Below are positions 16,457-24,505 of a DNA stretch of 64,000 nucleotides, in pieces. The stretch is from positions 2,842,501 through 2,906,500 of the forward strand of contig NZ_CP071839.1 of assembly GCF_017526105.1 (NCBI RefSeq). Reading direction: 5' to 3'. Positions within the stretch are counted from its first letter, which is position 1, and every line of letters starts with the position of its first letter. Made by a program: the position numbers and the translations under genes. Source of the DNA: Streptomyces cyanogenus. Lineage in GTDB: Bacteria; Actinomycetota; Actinomycetes; Streptomycetales; Streptomycetaceae. A model generated the notes under the pieces. The model saw nothing but the letters and a program-made list of their open reading frames with translations, was not told the DNA's origin and did no database searches.

Positions 16457-17467
16457 ATGCGGCTCGGTCTCGCACTCGGGTACTGGGGGCGCGGTCCCGA
16501 CGCCCGTCATGTGCCGCTCGCCCGGGAGGCGGAACGGCTCGGCTACGACTCGGTGTGGACGGCGGAGTCCTGGGGCTCCGACGCCTTCACCCCGCTCACC
16601 TGGATCGCCGCGCAGACCTCGACGATCAGGCTGGGTACGGCCGTTGCGCAGATGGCCGCCCGCTCACCGGCCGCCACCGCGATGCACGCGCTCACCCTGG
16701 ACCACCTCTCCGGCGGACGCGTGCTCCTCGGGCTCGGCCTCTCCGGGCCGCAGGTGGTCGAGGGCTGGTACGGCCGCCCGTTCCCTGCATCGCCGCTGAC
16801 CGCGACCCGGGAGTACGTCGACGTCGTACGGCAGGTGCTGCGCCGGGAGGCGCCGGTGGCCGTGGACGGGCGGTTCCACCCCCTCCCCTACCGGGGGCCG
16901 GACGGCACCGGCCTCGGCAGGCCGCTCAAGCCGATCACCCATCCCCTGCGCCGCGACCTCCCCCTCCTCCTCGGCGCCGAGGGACCGCGCAACGTCGCCC
17001 AGACGGCCCGCATCGCCGACGGCTGGCTGCCGCTGTACTGGGCGCCGAGCCGCCCCGAGGTGTACGGGGACGTGGTGCGCACCTTGCCCGCGGGGTTCCT
17101 GGTGGCGCCGATGGCCCGGGTGCAGGTGTGCGACGACGTGGCCGAAGGACTGCTGCCCGTGAAGGCCATGCTCGGCTTCTACATCGGCGGGATGGGACAC
17201 GCGGCCCGCAACTTCCACGCCGACCTGATGGCCCGCATGGGGTACGAGGCCGAGGCCCGGCGGATCCAGGAGCTGTTCCTCGCCGGACGCCGTGAGGAGG
17301 CCGTGCTGGCCGTGCCGGACGCCTTCGCCGACGAGATCTCCCTGGTCGGCCCGCGCGAACGCATCGCCGAACGCCTGCAGTTGTGGCGCGCGGGCCCGGT
17401 GACGGACCTGCTGGCCCTGTCCCCGGACCCGCACAGCCTGCGGGTGCTGGCGGAGCTGAACTCCTAG
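16457..17467 (+). CDS. LLM-class F420-dependent oxidoreductase
   Basis: A 336-aa luciferase-like monooxygenase-fold protein. The N-terminus (MRLGLALGYWGRGPDARHVP, then AEESW-like VWTAESWGSDAF) and the LGTAVAQMAARSPAATAM and GRVLLGLGLSGPQVVEG blocks are typical of coenzyme F420-dependent members such as the mycobacterial TIGR03559-like group. It probably catalyses a hydride transfer on a hydrophobic substrate. AGGAGG lies 7 nt before the ATG. The CTGACG dyad over its ribosome-binding site ties it to the lipid/steroid-type promoters elsewhere in the window (inference). Confidence 0.9.
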   Translation: MRLGLALGYWGRGPDARHVPLAREAERLGYDSVWTAESWGSDAFTPLTWIAAQTSTIRLGTAVAQMAARSPAATAMHALTLDHLSGGRVLLGLGLSGPQVVEGWYGRPFPASPLTATREYVDVVRQVLRREAPVAVDGRFHPLPYRGPDGTGLGRPLKPITHPLRRDLPLLLGAEGPRNVAQTARIADGWLPLYWAPSRPEVYGDVVRTLPAGFLVAPMARVQVCDDVAEGLLPVKAMLGFYIGGMGHAARNFHADLMARMGYEAEARRIQELFLAGRREEAVLAVPDAFADEISLVGPRERIAERLQLWRAGPVTDLLALSPDPHSLRVLAELNS

Positions 17468-18054
17468 CCCTTGGCCAGCTGGGAGCCGGAGGGCACCTGG
17501 TCCTGGACCGGGGCGCCGGCGCTCTTGCCCGCGTCCTTGACGTCACCGATGACGTCGTTGAACAGGCTCGCCGCGTTCCCGTCGCCGCTGCGGAGCTTGG
17601 ACGGCAGGCTCTTCAGGGATTCGATGGCGGCGGTGAGCGGCGCGAGCGCCTTGGAGAGGGTCGGGTCGGCCTGGGCGTTCTTCTGGGCCGCCTTGAGCCG
17701 GTTGTAGGCGAAGGCACCGGCGAGACCGGCCTTGATCAGGGTCGTTCTGCGGCCCTTGGCGCCCTTCTTGAACTTGCCGGCCTTCCAGGGCTTCACGATC
17801 CACTGGTAGGTCGCGCCGGCGGCGAGGCCCGCGTTCGCCACGAACCGGGTCTTGGCGAACTTCTGGCGTTCGACGGACGTGGTCGGGCTGGGGGTGTCGG
17901 CGGCGGGCTCGGCCCGCACCTCCCCCGACGGCTGCGCACTGCTCTTCGTGCTGCTCCTGGTACTCGCCTGCTCGCCACCGCAGGCGGTGGCACCGGCCAC
18001 CAGTGCACAGCACAGGGTGAGCGCCACGACGAGGCGCCGTATCGGTACGGGCAC
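17464..18054 (-). CDS. Secreted or lipoprotein of unknown function
   Basis: A 196-aa protein starting at GTG 18052-18054 with GGAGGA 5 nt upstream. An N-terminal signal sequence (RRLVVALTLCCALVAGATAC) ends in a Cys followed by GG, a possible but non-canonical lipobox, then a Ser/Thr-rich spacer. The mature part is Lys- and Ala-rich, largely helical, with a short hydrophobic stretch (GLAGAFAYNRLKAAQ). I do not recognise the family. It is convergent with the LLM gene and overlaps its stop by 4 nt. Confidence 0.8.
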   Translation of the reverse strand: MPVPIRRLVVALTLCCALVAGATACGGEQASTRSSTKSSAQPSGEVRAEPAADTPSPTTSVERQKFAKTRFVANAGLAAGATYQWIVKPWKAGKFKKGAKGRRTTLIKAGLAGAFAYNRLKAAQKNAQADPTLSKALAPLTAAIESLKSLPSKLRSGDGNAASLFNDVIGDVKDAGKSAGAPVQDQVPSGSQLAKG

Positions 18055-18215
18055 GAGGTCCTCCGTACGTGTCCTCCCCGAGCGGTCTGCTTCCTCCGGC
18101 AGCCTCACCCGGACCCGCCGGATCCGCCACCCGGGGGACGCCGTACGGGTGCCTTCCGGGGGCCGTCCGGGTGCCGTCCTGGTTTCACCGGCCGTCGCCC
18201 GGCAATCCGGAAGGT

Positions 18216-18509
18216 ATGTCCCCTCGATATCGCAACGGTGCGAATCAGGCCGGGACGGTCATCGCGATCGTCGCCGACATCATGGCGCTCATACTCGGCC
18301 TGTGGATCCTGATGTACCTGCTGGACGCCAACCGGGCCAACAGCCTGGTCCAGTTCGTCCACGACGCGGCTTCCTGGCTGGCCGGGTGGTCGCACGACCT
18401 GTTCACCTTCGACGAGGCATGGGCGCGGGTGGTCGCCGGCTACGGCCTCGCCGCCGTGGTCTACCTGTTCGTGGGCCACGCGGTAGCCAACCGGATGCAC
18501 CGGCACTGA
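18216..18509 (+). CDS. Small two-helix membrane protein
   Basis: A 97-aa protein with two membrane helices (TVIAIVADIMALILGLWILM and, near the end, GYGLAAVVYLFVGHAVA) joined by an amphipathic stretch (SLVQFVHDAASWLAGWSHDL). It is a conserved actinobacterial type with no known function. GGAAGG is only 1-2 nt from the ATG at 18216, an unusually short spacing, so the start is moderately certain. It ends 4 nt before the stop of the convergent alpha/alpha-barrel gene. Confidence 0.75.
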   Translation: MSPRYRNGANQAGTVIAIVADIMALILGLWILMYLLDANRANSLVQFVHDAASWLAGWSHDLFTFDEAWARVVAGYGLAAVVYLFVGHAVANRMHRH

Positions 18510-18513
18510 CCGC

Positions 18514-19584
18514 TCAGCGGCAGCAGTCGGGATCGAGCCCCGCCGGCAGGTGGCCGCCGCCGAACACCGCGCAGGTGGCGTCGTGGCCGCCCAGTGCGGC
18601 CACGGCCAGCAGCAGGGAGCCCGCCGTCCAGGTGGTCAGCTCGCGGGGCCAGATCGCGTCGTCCTCGAAGACGTAGCCCGTCCAGTACAGGCCGCTCTCC
18701 GGGTCCCGCAGGTGCTGGATGGACTGGAGGATCTCCAGAGCCCGGTCGGACTCGCCCATCGCCCACAGGGCCAGGGCGAGTTCGGCGGACTCGCCGCCGG
18801 TCACCCACGGGTTGGGCACCACGCAGCGCACCCCGAGCCCGGGGACGACGAACCGGTCCCAGTCGGCCTCGATGCGGGTCTTGGCCTCCGCTCCGGTGAG
18901 CGCGCCGCCGAGGACCGGGTAGTACCAGTCCATCGAGTAGCGGTCCTTGTCCAGGAAGCGCTCGGGGTGGCAACGGATGGCGTGCCGCAGCGCCCCGGCG
19001 GCCAACTCCCAGTCGGGCTGCGGCTCCTCCCGCTCCTCGGCGATGGCGAGGGCGCAGCGCAGGGCGTGGTGGATCGAGGAGCTGCCGGTCAGCAGGGCGT
19101 CCGCGGTGGGCGTGCCGTCGTCCTCGCGGCGCCAGCCGATCTGCCCGCCCGCCTGCTGGAGGCGCAGCACCCACTCGACGGCCGCGTACACGGTCGGCCA
19201 CATCCGGTCCAGGAACGTGTCGTCGCCCGTGGACAGGTAGTGGTGCCAGACGCCGACGGCTATGTAGGCGACGAAGTTGGACTCGCGGGCGCGGTCGGTG
19301 ACCTCGTCGTGGGCGCCGTCGGCGTAGGCGGCGTACCAGGAGCCGTCCTCGTTCTGGTGCCGGGCGAGCCAGTCGTAGGCCCGCTCGGCGGCCTCGTGTT
19401 CGCCGGCCGCGTCCAGGGCCATGGCGGCCTCGGTGTGGTCCCACGGGTCGAGGTGGTGCCCGCGGAACCACGGGATCGCGCCGTCCTCCCGCTGCACGGC
19501 GAGGATGCCGCGGACGGTCGCGGCGGCCTGCTCGGCGGTGAGGACCCCGGGCAGGACGAGGTGTTCCGTCCGGGGGGTGGTCAC
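18514..19584 (-). CDS. Alpha/alpha-barrel (prenyltransferase/squalene-cyclase-like) protein
   Basis: A 356-aa protein of repeated helical hairpins with QW-like turns (QREDGAIPWFRGHHLDPWDH, then HQNEDGSWYAAY, DPESGLYWTGY), which is the alpha/alpha-toroid fold of prenyltransferases, terpene cyclases and six-hairpin glycosidases. No DxDD or DDxxD cyclase motif is present. Acidic residues in WDHTEAAMALD and WDRFV could be catalytic. It is cytoplasmic and lacks a signal peptide. It is coupled to the methyltransferase gene by a 4-nt GTGA overlap, so it is the last step of a GT4-methyltransferase-barrel operon; the KstR-like operator upstream of the GT4 gene suggests a link to lipid or steroid metabolism. 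The reaction is unknown. Confidence 0.82.
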   Translation of the reverse strand: MTTPRTEHLVLPGVLTAEQAAATVRGILAVQREDGAIPWFRGHHLDPWDHTEAAMALDAAGEHEAAERAYDWLARHQNEDGSWYAAYADGAHDEVTDRARESNFVAYIAVGVWHHYLSTGDDTFLDRMWPTVYAAVEWVLRLQQAGGQIGWRREDDGTPTADALLTGSSSIHHALRCALAIAEEREEPQPDWELAAGALRHAIRCHPERFLDKDRYSMDWYYPVLGGALTGAEAKTRIEADWDRFVVPGLGVRCVVPNPWVTGGESAELALALWAMGESDRALEILQSIQHLRDPESGLYWTGYVFEDDAIWPRELTTWTAGSLLLAVAALGGHDATCAVFGGGHLPAGLDPDCCR

Positions 19585-20333
19585 TTGGCGGCCACCCCGT
19601 CGGTCTCGGCGAGCCCGGGCAGGTGCGGCTTGGTCGCGTAGACCACGAAGCTCTTGCCGATCAGCGGGTTCAGCGCCTGCTCGGCGAGCCGGGTGGCGAG
19701 CGGCTTCTTCATGATGTCCCAGACCAGCAGCTTGTGGTACGCCCGCACCGGCAGCGCCTTGTCGTTGTCGACGCCGAACGCGCACTTCAGCCACCAGTAC
19801 GGCGAGTGCAGCGCGTGCGCGTGGTGGGTGCCGTACGGCTTCAGGCCCGCCTCGCGGATCTTCCCGACCAGTTCGTCGGCCTTGTAGATGCGGATGTGGC
19901 CGCCCTCGACCTCGTGGTAGGCGTCGGACAGCGTCCAGCAGACCTTCTCGGGGCCGTAGCGCGGCACGGTGACCGCGATGCGGCCGCCCGGCTTGAGCAC
20001 GCGGACCATCTCCGCGAGCACGCCCTTGTCGTCGGGGATGTGCTCCATCACCTCGGAGATGATGACGACGTCGAAGGAGTCGTCGGGGAAGGGCAGGGCG
20101 AGCGCGTCGCCCTCCATCGCGGTGGCGGTCGCGCCCTCCGGGGCCTCCCCGGCCTCCTTCATCGCCGCGAACCACTTGGCGACCTCGCGGATCTCCTCGC
20201 CGTTCTGGTCCAGCGCCACGACCCGGGCGCCGCGCCGGTAGCACTCGAAGGCGTGCCGGCCGGCCCCGCAGCCGAGGTCCAGGACACGGTCGCCGGGGGC
20301 GAGCGGGAACCGGGAGAAGTCGACGGTCAGCAC
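19581..20333 (-). CDS. Class I SAM-dependent methyltransferase
   Basis: A 250-aa protein with a clear Methyltransf_11 core: VLDLGCGAGRHAFECYRRGA (motif I), VVALDQNGEEI, FDVVIISEVMEHIPDDKGV and LKPGGRIAVTVPRYGPE. The extended C-terminal half (residues 150-250) has aromatic-rich segments suited to a bulky substrate. The GTG start at 20331-20333 overlaps the GT4 stop by 7 nt, so translation is coupled. It probably methylates the product of the neighbouring glycosyltransferase, by context only. Confidence 0.88.
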   Translation of the reverse strand: MLTVDFSRFPLAPGDRVLDLGCGAGRHAFECYRRGARVVALDQNGEEIREVAKWFAAMKEAGEAPEGATATAMEGDALALPFPDDSFDVVIISEVMEHIPDDKGVLAEMVRVLKPGGRIAVTVPRYGPEKVCWTLSDAYHEVEGGHIRIYKADELVGKIREAGLKPYGTHHAHALHSPYWWLKCAFGVDNDKALPVRAYHKLLVWDIMKKPLATRLAEQALNPLIGKSFVVYATKPHLPGLAETDGVAAK

Positions 20334-21742
20334 GTGGCCCTGCTTTCGGAGGAGACGCCTGCAACACTTGCCGGGGCCGCGGAGCGGCCGTTGGTCGGGG
20401 CCGCGGGACGGCTGTGGCCGGCCGCGGGGCGGTGGGGGCCCGCGGAGCGGGCGATGGCCTCGCGGTAGTGGGCGACCGTGCCCTCGGCGGCGCGGGCCCA
20501 GGTGAAGTTGCGCAGCACCCGTTCGCGGCCCGCCCGGCCCAGCCGCACCCGCAGCTCCGCATCGCCGAGCAGCCGGACGAGCCCGGCGGCCAGCGCGCCC
20601 GCGTCGCCGGGCGGTACGGCCAGACAGGTCTCCCCGTCCGGGCCGGCGACCTCGGGGATCGCGCCGCCGGTGGTGGCGAGCAGCGGGGTGCCGGTGGCCA
20701 TGGCCTCGGCGGCGGGCAGCGAGAAGCCCTCGTACAGGGAGGGCACGCAGGCCACCTGGGCGGAGCGGATCAGGTCGACCAGTTCGGCGTCGGAGATGCC
20801 CTTGACGAAGTCGACGGCGCCCGCGAGGCCGTACCGCTCGATCGCCTGCGCGACCGGGCCCTCCTGCGGGCGTTTGCCGACGACGACGAGGTGCGCGGCC
20901 GGGTGCTCGGTGCGCACCTTGGCGAGCGCCTCCACGAGGAACACCAGGCCCTTCAGCGGGACGTCCGCGCTGGAGGTGGTGACGATCCGGCCCGGTACCT
21001 CGGGGACGGCCGGATTCGGCGCGAACAGGTCGGTGTCGGCGCCGATGTGGACGACGTGGACGCGGTCGTCGCGGACGCCGAGGTGGTCCACGATCTCCTG
21101 GCGGGAGCTGCCGGAGACGGTGAGGACCGAGGGCAGCCGGCGGGCGACGCGCTTCTGCATGCGGGTGAAGGCGTACCAGCGGCGCACCGAGTAGCGGCGC
21201 TGCCAGGTGCCGGCGGCGTCCAGCTCCAGCTGCCGGTCCACGGTGATGGGGTGGTGGACCGTGGTGACCAGGGGGGCGCCGATGTCGCCCAACAGGCCGT
21301 AGCCGAGGGTCTGGTTGTCGTGGACGACGTCGAACTCGCCGCGCCGGGCGCGCAGGTGCCGGCGCGCGCGCAGCGAGAAGGTCAGCGGCTCGGGGAAGCC
21401 GCCGGTCCACATGGTCCCGACCTCGAGGGCGTCGATCCAGTCCCGGTACTCGTTCCGCTTCGGGGTGCGGAAGGGATCGGGCTGGCGGTAGAGGTCCAGG
21501 CTGGGCAGCTCGGTGAGGGTGAGACCGGGGAAGCCCTCGTCGAGGACGGGGTACGGCTGCGAGCCGATGACCTCGACGCGGTGGCCGAGCCGGGCCAGCT
21601 CGCGCGAGAGGTGCCGCACGTAGACGCCCTGGCCCCCGCAGAACGGGTTCCCCTTATAGGTGAGGAGCGCGATGTCGAGCGGTCGCTCGCCGTCGGCAGC
21701 GGGTTCCTGATCGGGACCCGCTTCCCGGGCCTCAGCGGTCAC
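20327..21742 (-). CDS. GT4-family glycosyltransferase
   Basis: A 471-aa GT-B fold glycosyltransferase. The N-terminal acceptor domain starts DIALLTYKGNPFCGGQGVYV with the GGQG turn, and the C-terminal donor domain has the EX7E-type motif in VPSLYEGFSLPAAEAMATG. The last 45 residues are a disordered Pro/Ala tail. It is expected to transfer a sugar from a nucleotide donor with retention. First gene of the three-gene operon; a KstR-like operator (21797-21810) lies 54 bp upstream of its ATG, closer than to the divergent regulator gene. The substrate is unknown. Confidence 0.9.
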   Translation of the reverse strand: MTAEAREAGPDQEPAADGERPLDIALLTYKGNPFCGGQGVYVRHLSRELARLGHRVEVIGSQPYPVLDEGFPGLTLTELPSLDLYRQPDPFRTPKRNEYRDWIDALEVGTMWTGGFPEPLTFSLRARRHLRARRGEFDVVHDNQTLGYGLLGDIGAPLVTTVHHPITVDRQLELDAAGTWQRRYSVRRWYAFTRMQKRVARRLPSVLTVSGSSRQEIVDHLGVRDDRVHVVHIGADTDLFAPNPAVPEVPGRIVTTSSADVPLKGLVFLVEALAKVRTEHPAAHLVVVGKRPQEGPVAQAIERYGLAGAVDFVKGISDAELVDLIRSAQVACVPSLYEGFSLPAAEAMATGTPLLATTGGAIPEVAGPDGETCLAVPPGDAGALAAGLVRLLGDAELRVRLGRAGRERVLRNFTWARAAEGTVAHYREAIARSAGPHRPAAGHSRPAAPTNGRSAAPASVAGVSSESRATC

Positions 21743-21796
21743 TCCGTGCCCCCTTCTGCCTGCACTGTCCCGCGAGACTACGACGGGACGCTAATC

Positions 21797-21810
21797 TAGA
21801 ACAAGTTTCA
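21797..21810. promoter_or_regulatory. KstR-like operator between GT4 operon and kstR
   Basis: TAGAACAAGTTTCA is an exact fit to TnnAACnnGTTnnA. It is placed to repress the GT4 operon and perhaps kstR itself. An adjacent imperfect dyad CTTGATCGTTCAAG follows it. Confidence 0.75.
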
Positions 21811-21962
21811 GACTTGATCGTTCAAGAGGCTCTGAATCTACCGGCAGGTAGGGGCGCTGTGAGCAGTGGATCAGGTGATTCACGCCACGACCCGCGACCC
21901 TGCCGTCCTGTCTGATCACGAGCCCTGCCGACACCCTCACCGACTGTCACGGAACGGGACCC

Positions 21963-22583
21963 ATGCCTGCGGAAGCCAGCACCTCGCGCCCGGCCTCGTC
22001 ACCCCTCACCGAGCGGCAGGAGGCCCGCCGGCGCAGGATCCTGCACGCCAGCGCGCAGCTGGCCAGCCGGGGCGGGTTCGACGCGGTGCAGATGCGCGAG
22101 GTCGCCGAGTCCTCCCAGGTGGCCCTCGGCACGCTGTACCGCTACTTCCCGTCCAAGGTGCACCTGCTGGTGGCCACCATGCAGGACCAGCTGGAGCACA
22201 TGCACGGCACCCTGCGCAAGAAGCCGCCCGCGGGTGACACGGCGGCCGAGCGGGTCGCCGAGACCCTGATGCGCGCGTTCCGGGCCCTGCAGCGCGAGCC
22301 GCACCTGGCCGACGCGATGGTCCGCGCGCTCACCTTCGCCGACCGCAGCGTCTCGCCCGAGGTCGACCAGGTCTCCCGCCAGACCACCGCGATCATCCTG
22401 GACGCGATGGGCCTGGCGGACCCGACCCCCGAGCAGCTGTCCGCCGTCCGGGTCATCGAGCACACCTGGCACTCGGCCCTCATCACCTGGCTGTCGGGCC
22501 GGGCCTCCATCGCCCAGGTGAAGATCGACATCGAGACGGTGTGCCGCCTGATCGACCTGACCGAGCCGGCCCCCCGCACCTGA
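21963..22583 (+). CDS. kstR: KstR-like TetR-family repressor
   Basis: A 206-aa TetR protein. The recognition region VQMREVAESSQVALGTLYRY followed by FPSKVHLLV is nearly the same as mycobacterial KstR, the repressor of cholesterol catabolism, and the ligand domain retains FADRSVSPEVDQVSRQ, the VIEHTWHSALITWLSGRAS block and a DLIDLTE-like C-terminus (residue memory, no alignment run). KstR of mycobacteria is released by a 3-oxo-cholestenoyl-CoA type ligand. The identification is reinforced by KstR-consensus sites at several promoters in this window. The ATG at 21963 has only a weak GGGAC upstream. Confidence 0.85.
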   Translation: MPAEASTSRPASSPLTERQEARRRRILHASAQLASRGGFDAVQMREVAESSQVALGTLYRYFPSKVHLLVATMQDQLEHMHGTLRKKPPAGDTAAERVAETLMRAFRALQREPHLADAMVRALTFADRSVSPEVDQVSRQTTAIILDAMGLADPTPEQLSAVRVIEHTWHSALITWLSGRASIAQVKIDIETVCRLIDLTEPAPRT

Positions 22584-22670
22584 CCGGCCGCACGGGTCCG
22601 CCCCCGCATCGACCGCACTTCACGGGTCCGCCCCCGCACCGACCGGCCGCACGGGTCCGCCCCGCGTCCG
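22582..22670 (+). repeat. Three degenerate direct repeats
   Basis: Three head-to-tail copies of about 29 nt sharing CACGGGTCCGCCCCCGCA, directly after the kstR stop. No function is seen. Confidence 0.7.
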
Positions 22671-22671
22671 A

Positions 22672-22926
22672 TCACCCCCGCCGCCGGCGCCGCAGCGACC
22701 CCAGGAGCCGGTCGAGCGCCGCGAGCGCCGCGGTGCGCCCGGCCGGCCGGCGCGACCATACGGCGGGCAGGACGACCCCGGCGTAGACGGCGAGGAAGAC
22801 GAGCGCGGCGAGCAGGACGGGCAGCTGAACGGTGACCGGCAGTCCCCCCGGACTCCGGGCGAAACCCGCAGGGCCCCCGGGACGCGCACGCAAAAGACCT
22901 ACGAGACGGGTTCCCTTCGCCGGCAT
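22672..22926 (-). CDS. Small single-helix membrane protein behind a TPP riboswitch
   Basis: An ORF whose certain part is the last 55 residues: VTVQLPVLLAALVFLAVYAG and onward form one membrane helix followed by a basic tail (RLLGSLRRRRRG). The start is unclear: the ATG at 22924-22926 lies inside the riboswitch core, and a TTG at 22891-22893 follows the 3' strand of riboswitch helix P1 by 4 nt. If the TTG is right, ligand binding would pair the weak GTAGG ribosome-binding sequence into P1. No known thiamine gene matches; a thiamine transporter accessory role is a guess. Confidence 0.45.
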   Translation of the reverse strand: MPAKGTRLVGLLRARPGGPAGFARSPGGLPVTVQLPVLLAALVFLAVYAGVVLPAVWSRRPAGRTAALAALDRLLGSLRRRRRG

Positions 22927-23074
22927 GGTCCGGATCAGGTTCTGGGGGTCGCCGTACGGCCTGACTGCTGCCTTCCGGCCTCTCAGCCCTACCGTCGCTG
23001 TCGGCCCGGGCGGATGCTTGTGCGTCTCGCCCAAGTCGGCTACTCCGGTGGGACTCCCTCACTCGCCTCGTAGG
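22898..23074 (-). promoter_or_regulatory. TPP (thiamine pyrophosphate) riboswitch
   Basis: The minus strand shows the THI-element core: GGGCTGAGAGG, then AACCTGATCCGGACCATGCC and GGCGAAGGGA in the right order. P1 is a perfect 8-bp helix CCTACGAG / CTCGTAGG closing the element at 23067-23074 and 22898-22905. The 5' half contains an extended P3 arm (TTGGGCG ... CGCCC). The fit is by eye; a covariance-model search would settle it. Confidence 0.85.
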
Positions 23075-23153
23075 CTGATTCCAGGATAGAACGGGACACC
23101 GCTGACGGAACCGTCCAATTCCCACCATTTGCCAACATGCGGAAACCGGCGCC

Positions 23154-24017
23154 TCAGCCGACCGGCTCCAGCCCGGTCCAGCTCCGTCCGCTCCCGGTCC
23201 GTCCGGCCCACTCCTCCAGCAGCCGGCGGGCCTCCCGCTCGGGGGCGGCCAGGAGCACCTGCTGGCCGCCCGCGTGGACCCGCCGCTCCCGCTCGTGCGT
23301 GCCCTCGCTGCAGCAGGCGCACAGCAGCTCGAAGCTGCTCGCGGGTTCGGCGCCGTAGTCGTGGCCGGAGAACAGGTCGACCAGCGCCTCGACGTCGCCG
23401 GCCTCGGCCGCGTGCACCGTCACCGTGAGAGTCGGCAGGTCGGAGGACTCGAAGAGGAGGAGTTCGTCGAAGACCGGGTACTCCCGGCCGTCGACGACCC
23501 GGCGGCCCTTCGGCTCGCCGTCGTGTACGACGATCTCGCCGAACCTGCGGCCGGCGCTTCCCGGCACGTTCATGACCCGGCCGCGGGTGGGGCAGAGCCG
23601 GTCGATCCAGACGACCTCCCGCTCCCCGCCCGTGTCCAGCCGGACGCAGGCGGCACCGAAACGTCCCTCGATCTCGCCCTCCCCCTCCGGCAGCCGGATG
23701 CCGAAGCCCTCCCACGCCTGGCGCGCGGTGGCCCAGTCGCGCTGGACGGTGGCCGCTATGCCCAGGTTCCAGTACGCCGGATCGCCTTCGCCGCGCGGGG
23801 CCCGGGCGGCGGCCTCGCGGCCCAGCTCGTACGCCTTCGCCCAGTTGCGCAGGAACTTGTGGGCGAGCGCGGCGTCGTACCACCACACCGGGCTCTTCGG
23901 CGCGTCCGGGTGATGCGCGAGCACGCGCTCCAGGAGCCCGGCCGCGACCGCCCAGTCCTGGGCGTCCCAGGCCCTGTAGGCCTCCTCGACCAGCCGCTCG
24001 GCCTCGAACTCGTGCAC
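23154..24017 (-). CDS. TPR-containing cytoplasmic protein
   Basis: A 287-aa protein. The N-terminal 110 residues form two or three tetratricopeptide-type helical pairs (EEAYRAWDAQDWAVAAGLLE, then WWYDAALAHKFLRNWAKAYE). The C-terminal part is beta-rich with strictly spaced hydrophobics (REVVWIDRLCPTRGRVMNVP) and a CACCSEG motif. I recognise it only as a conserved Streptomyces TPR protein of unknown role. The GTG at 24015-24017 is preceded by GGGAG; the longer ATG frame adds a Pro/Arg-rich stretch that looks non-coding. Confidence 0.8.
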   Translation of the reverse strand: MHEFEAERLVEEAYRAWDAQDWAVAAGLLERVLAHHPDAPKSPVWWYDAALAHKFLRNWAKAYELGREAAARAPRGEGDPAYWNLGIAATVQRDWATARQAWEGFGIRLPEGEGEIEGRFGAACVRLDTGGEREVVWIDRLCPTRGRVMNVPGSAGRRFGEIVVHDGEPKGRRVVDGREYPVFDELLLFESSDLPTLTVTVHAAEAGDVEALVDLFSGHDYGAEPASSFELLCACCSEGTHERERRVHAGGQQVLLAAPEREARRLLEEWAGRTGSGRSWTGLEPVG

Positions 24018-24193
24018 GTCACTCCCGCCCGCCGTCCCATCGAACCGCAGGAGCCTACCCCGCGGGGGCCGTGCGGGCGCGGACGGCCTGGCGGCCCCCA
24101 AACCCGGGCCCGGGGGGGCCGCACGGGTGACGACGACCCGGCGGCCGCCGGAGGACCTGGTGCCACGCATCCTCGCTGATCAGCGGCCGCACA

Positions 24194-24228
24194 CCCCACC
24201 CACCGGATGGCCCCACCCACCGGATGGC
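24194..24228 (+). repeat. 17-bp tandem duplication
   Basis: Two adjacent copies of CCCACCCACCGGATGG with one extra C, between the TPR and ferredoxin genes; probably replication slippage. Confidence 0.75.
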
Positions 24229-24268
24229 CGCGACCGCCGGCGAGGAGGCCGACACGGCGCGGGTCCGC

Positions 24269-24502
24269 TCAGTCCTCCGGCGGAAACACCGCCTCCCCGC
24301 TGTCCCGCAGGGTGATCGCGATCGCCTCCACCGGGCAGTTCTCGGCCGCTGCCAGGATCCGTTCGTTGGCGTCCGTGTCCGAGGCGGTCGGGTGGGACTG
24401 GCGGGCGGGGTCGAGGCGGAAGCCCGCCGGGGCGTGGTGGAGGCACTGGGCCGAGCCGATGCACACCGACCGGTCGACCTCCACGTGCCAGCGGTCGCCC
24501 AT
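24269..24502 (-). CDS. [3Fe-4S] ferredoxin, P450 redox-partner type
   Basis: A 77-aa ferredoxin with three cluster cysteines: CIGSAQC (the missing central Cys marks the 3Fe-4S type) and CPVEAI near the C-terminus. Such proteins give electrons to cytochromes P450. It is the second gene after the aldehyde dehydrogenase, separated by 3 nt, and shares its KstR-like promoter. I infer that it serves the CYP125-like P450 at 50992, as FdxD-type ferredoxins of the KstR regulon do in mycobacteria; physical linkage is absent. Confidence 0.92.
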   Translation of the reverse strand: MGDRWHVEVDRSVCIGSAQCLHHAPAGFRLDPARQSHPTASDTDANERILAAAENCPVEAIAITLRDSGEAVFPPED

Positions 24503-24505
24503 CGG

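Noticed and set aside
18514..21742. Classic terpene cyclase activity of the barrel protein
   Set aside because: No DxDD or DDxxD motif; the fold is kept but the enzymatic class is left open.
22898..23074. Possible SRP RNA or other housekeeping small RNA
   Set aside because: The CTGAGA and CTGAT/ATGCCGG core elements and the closing P1 helix identify a TPP riboswitch instead.
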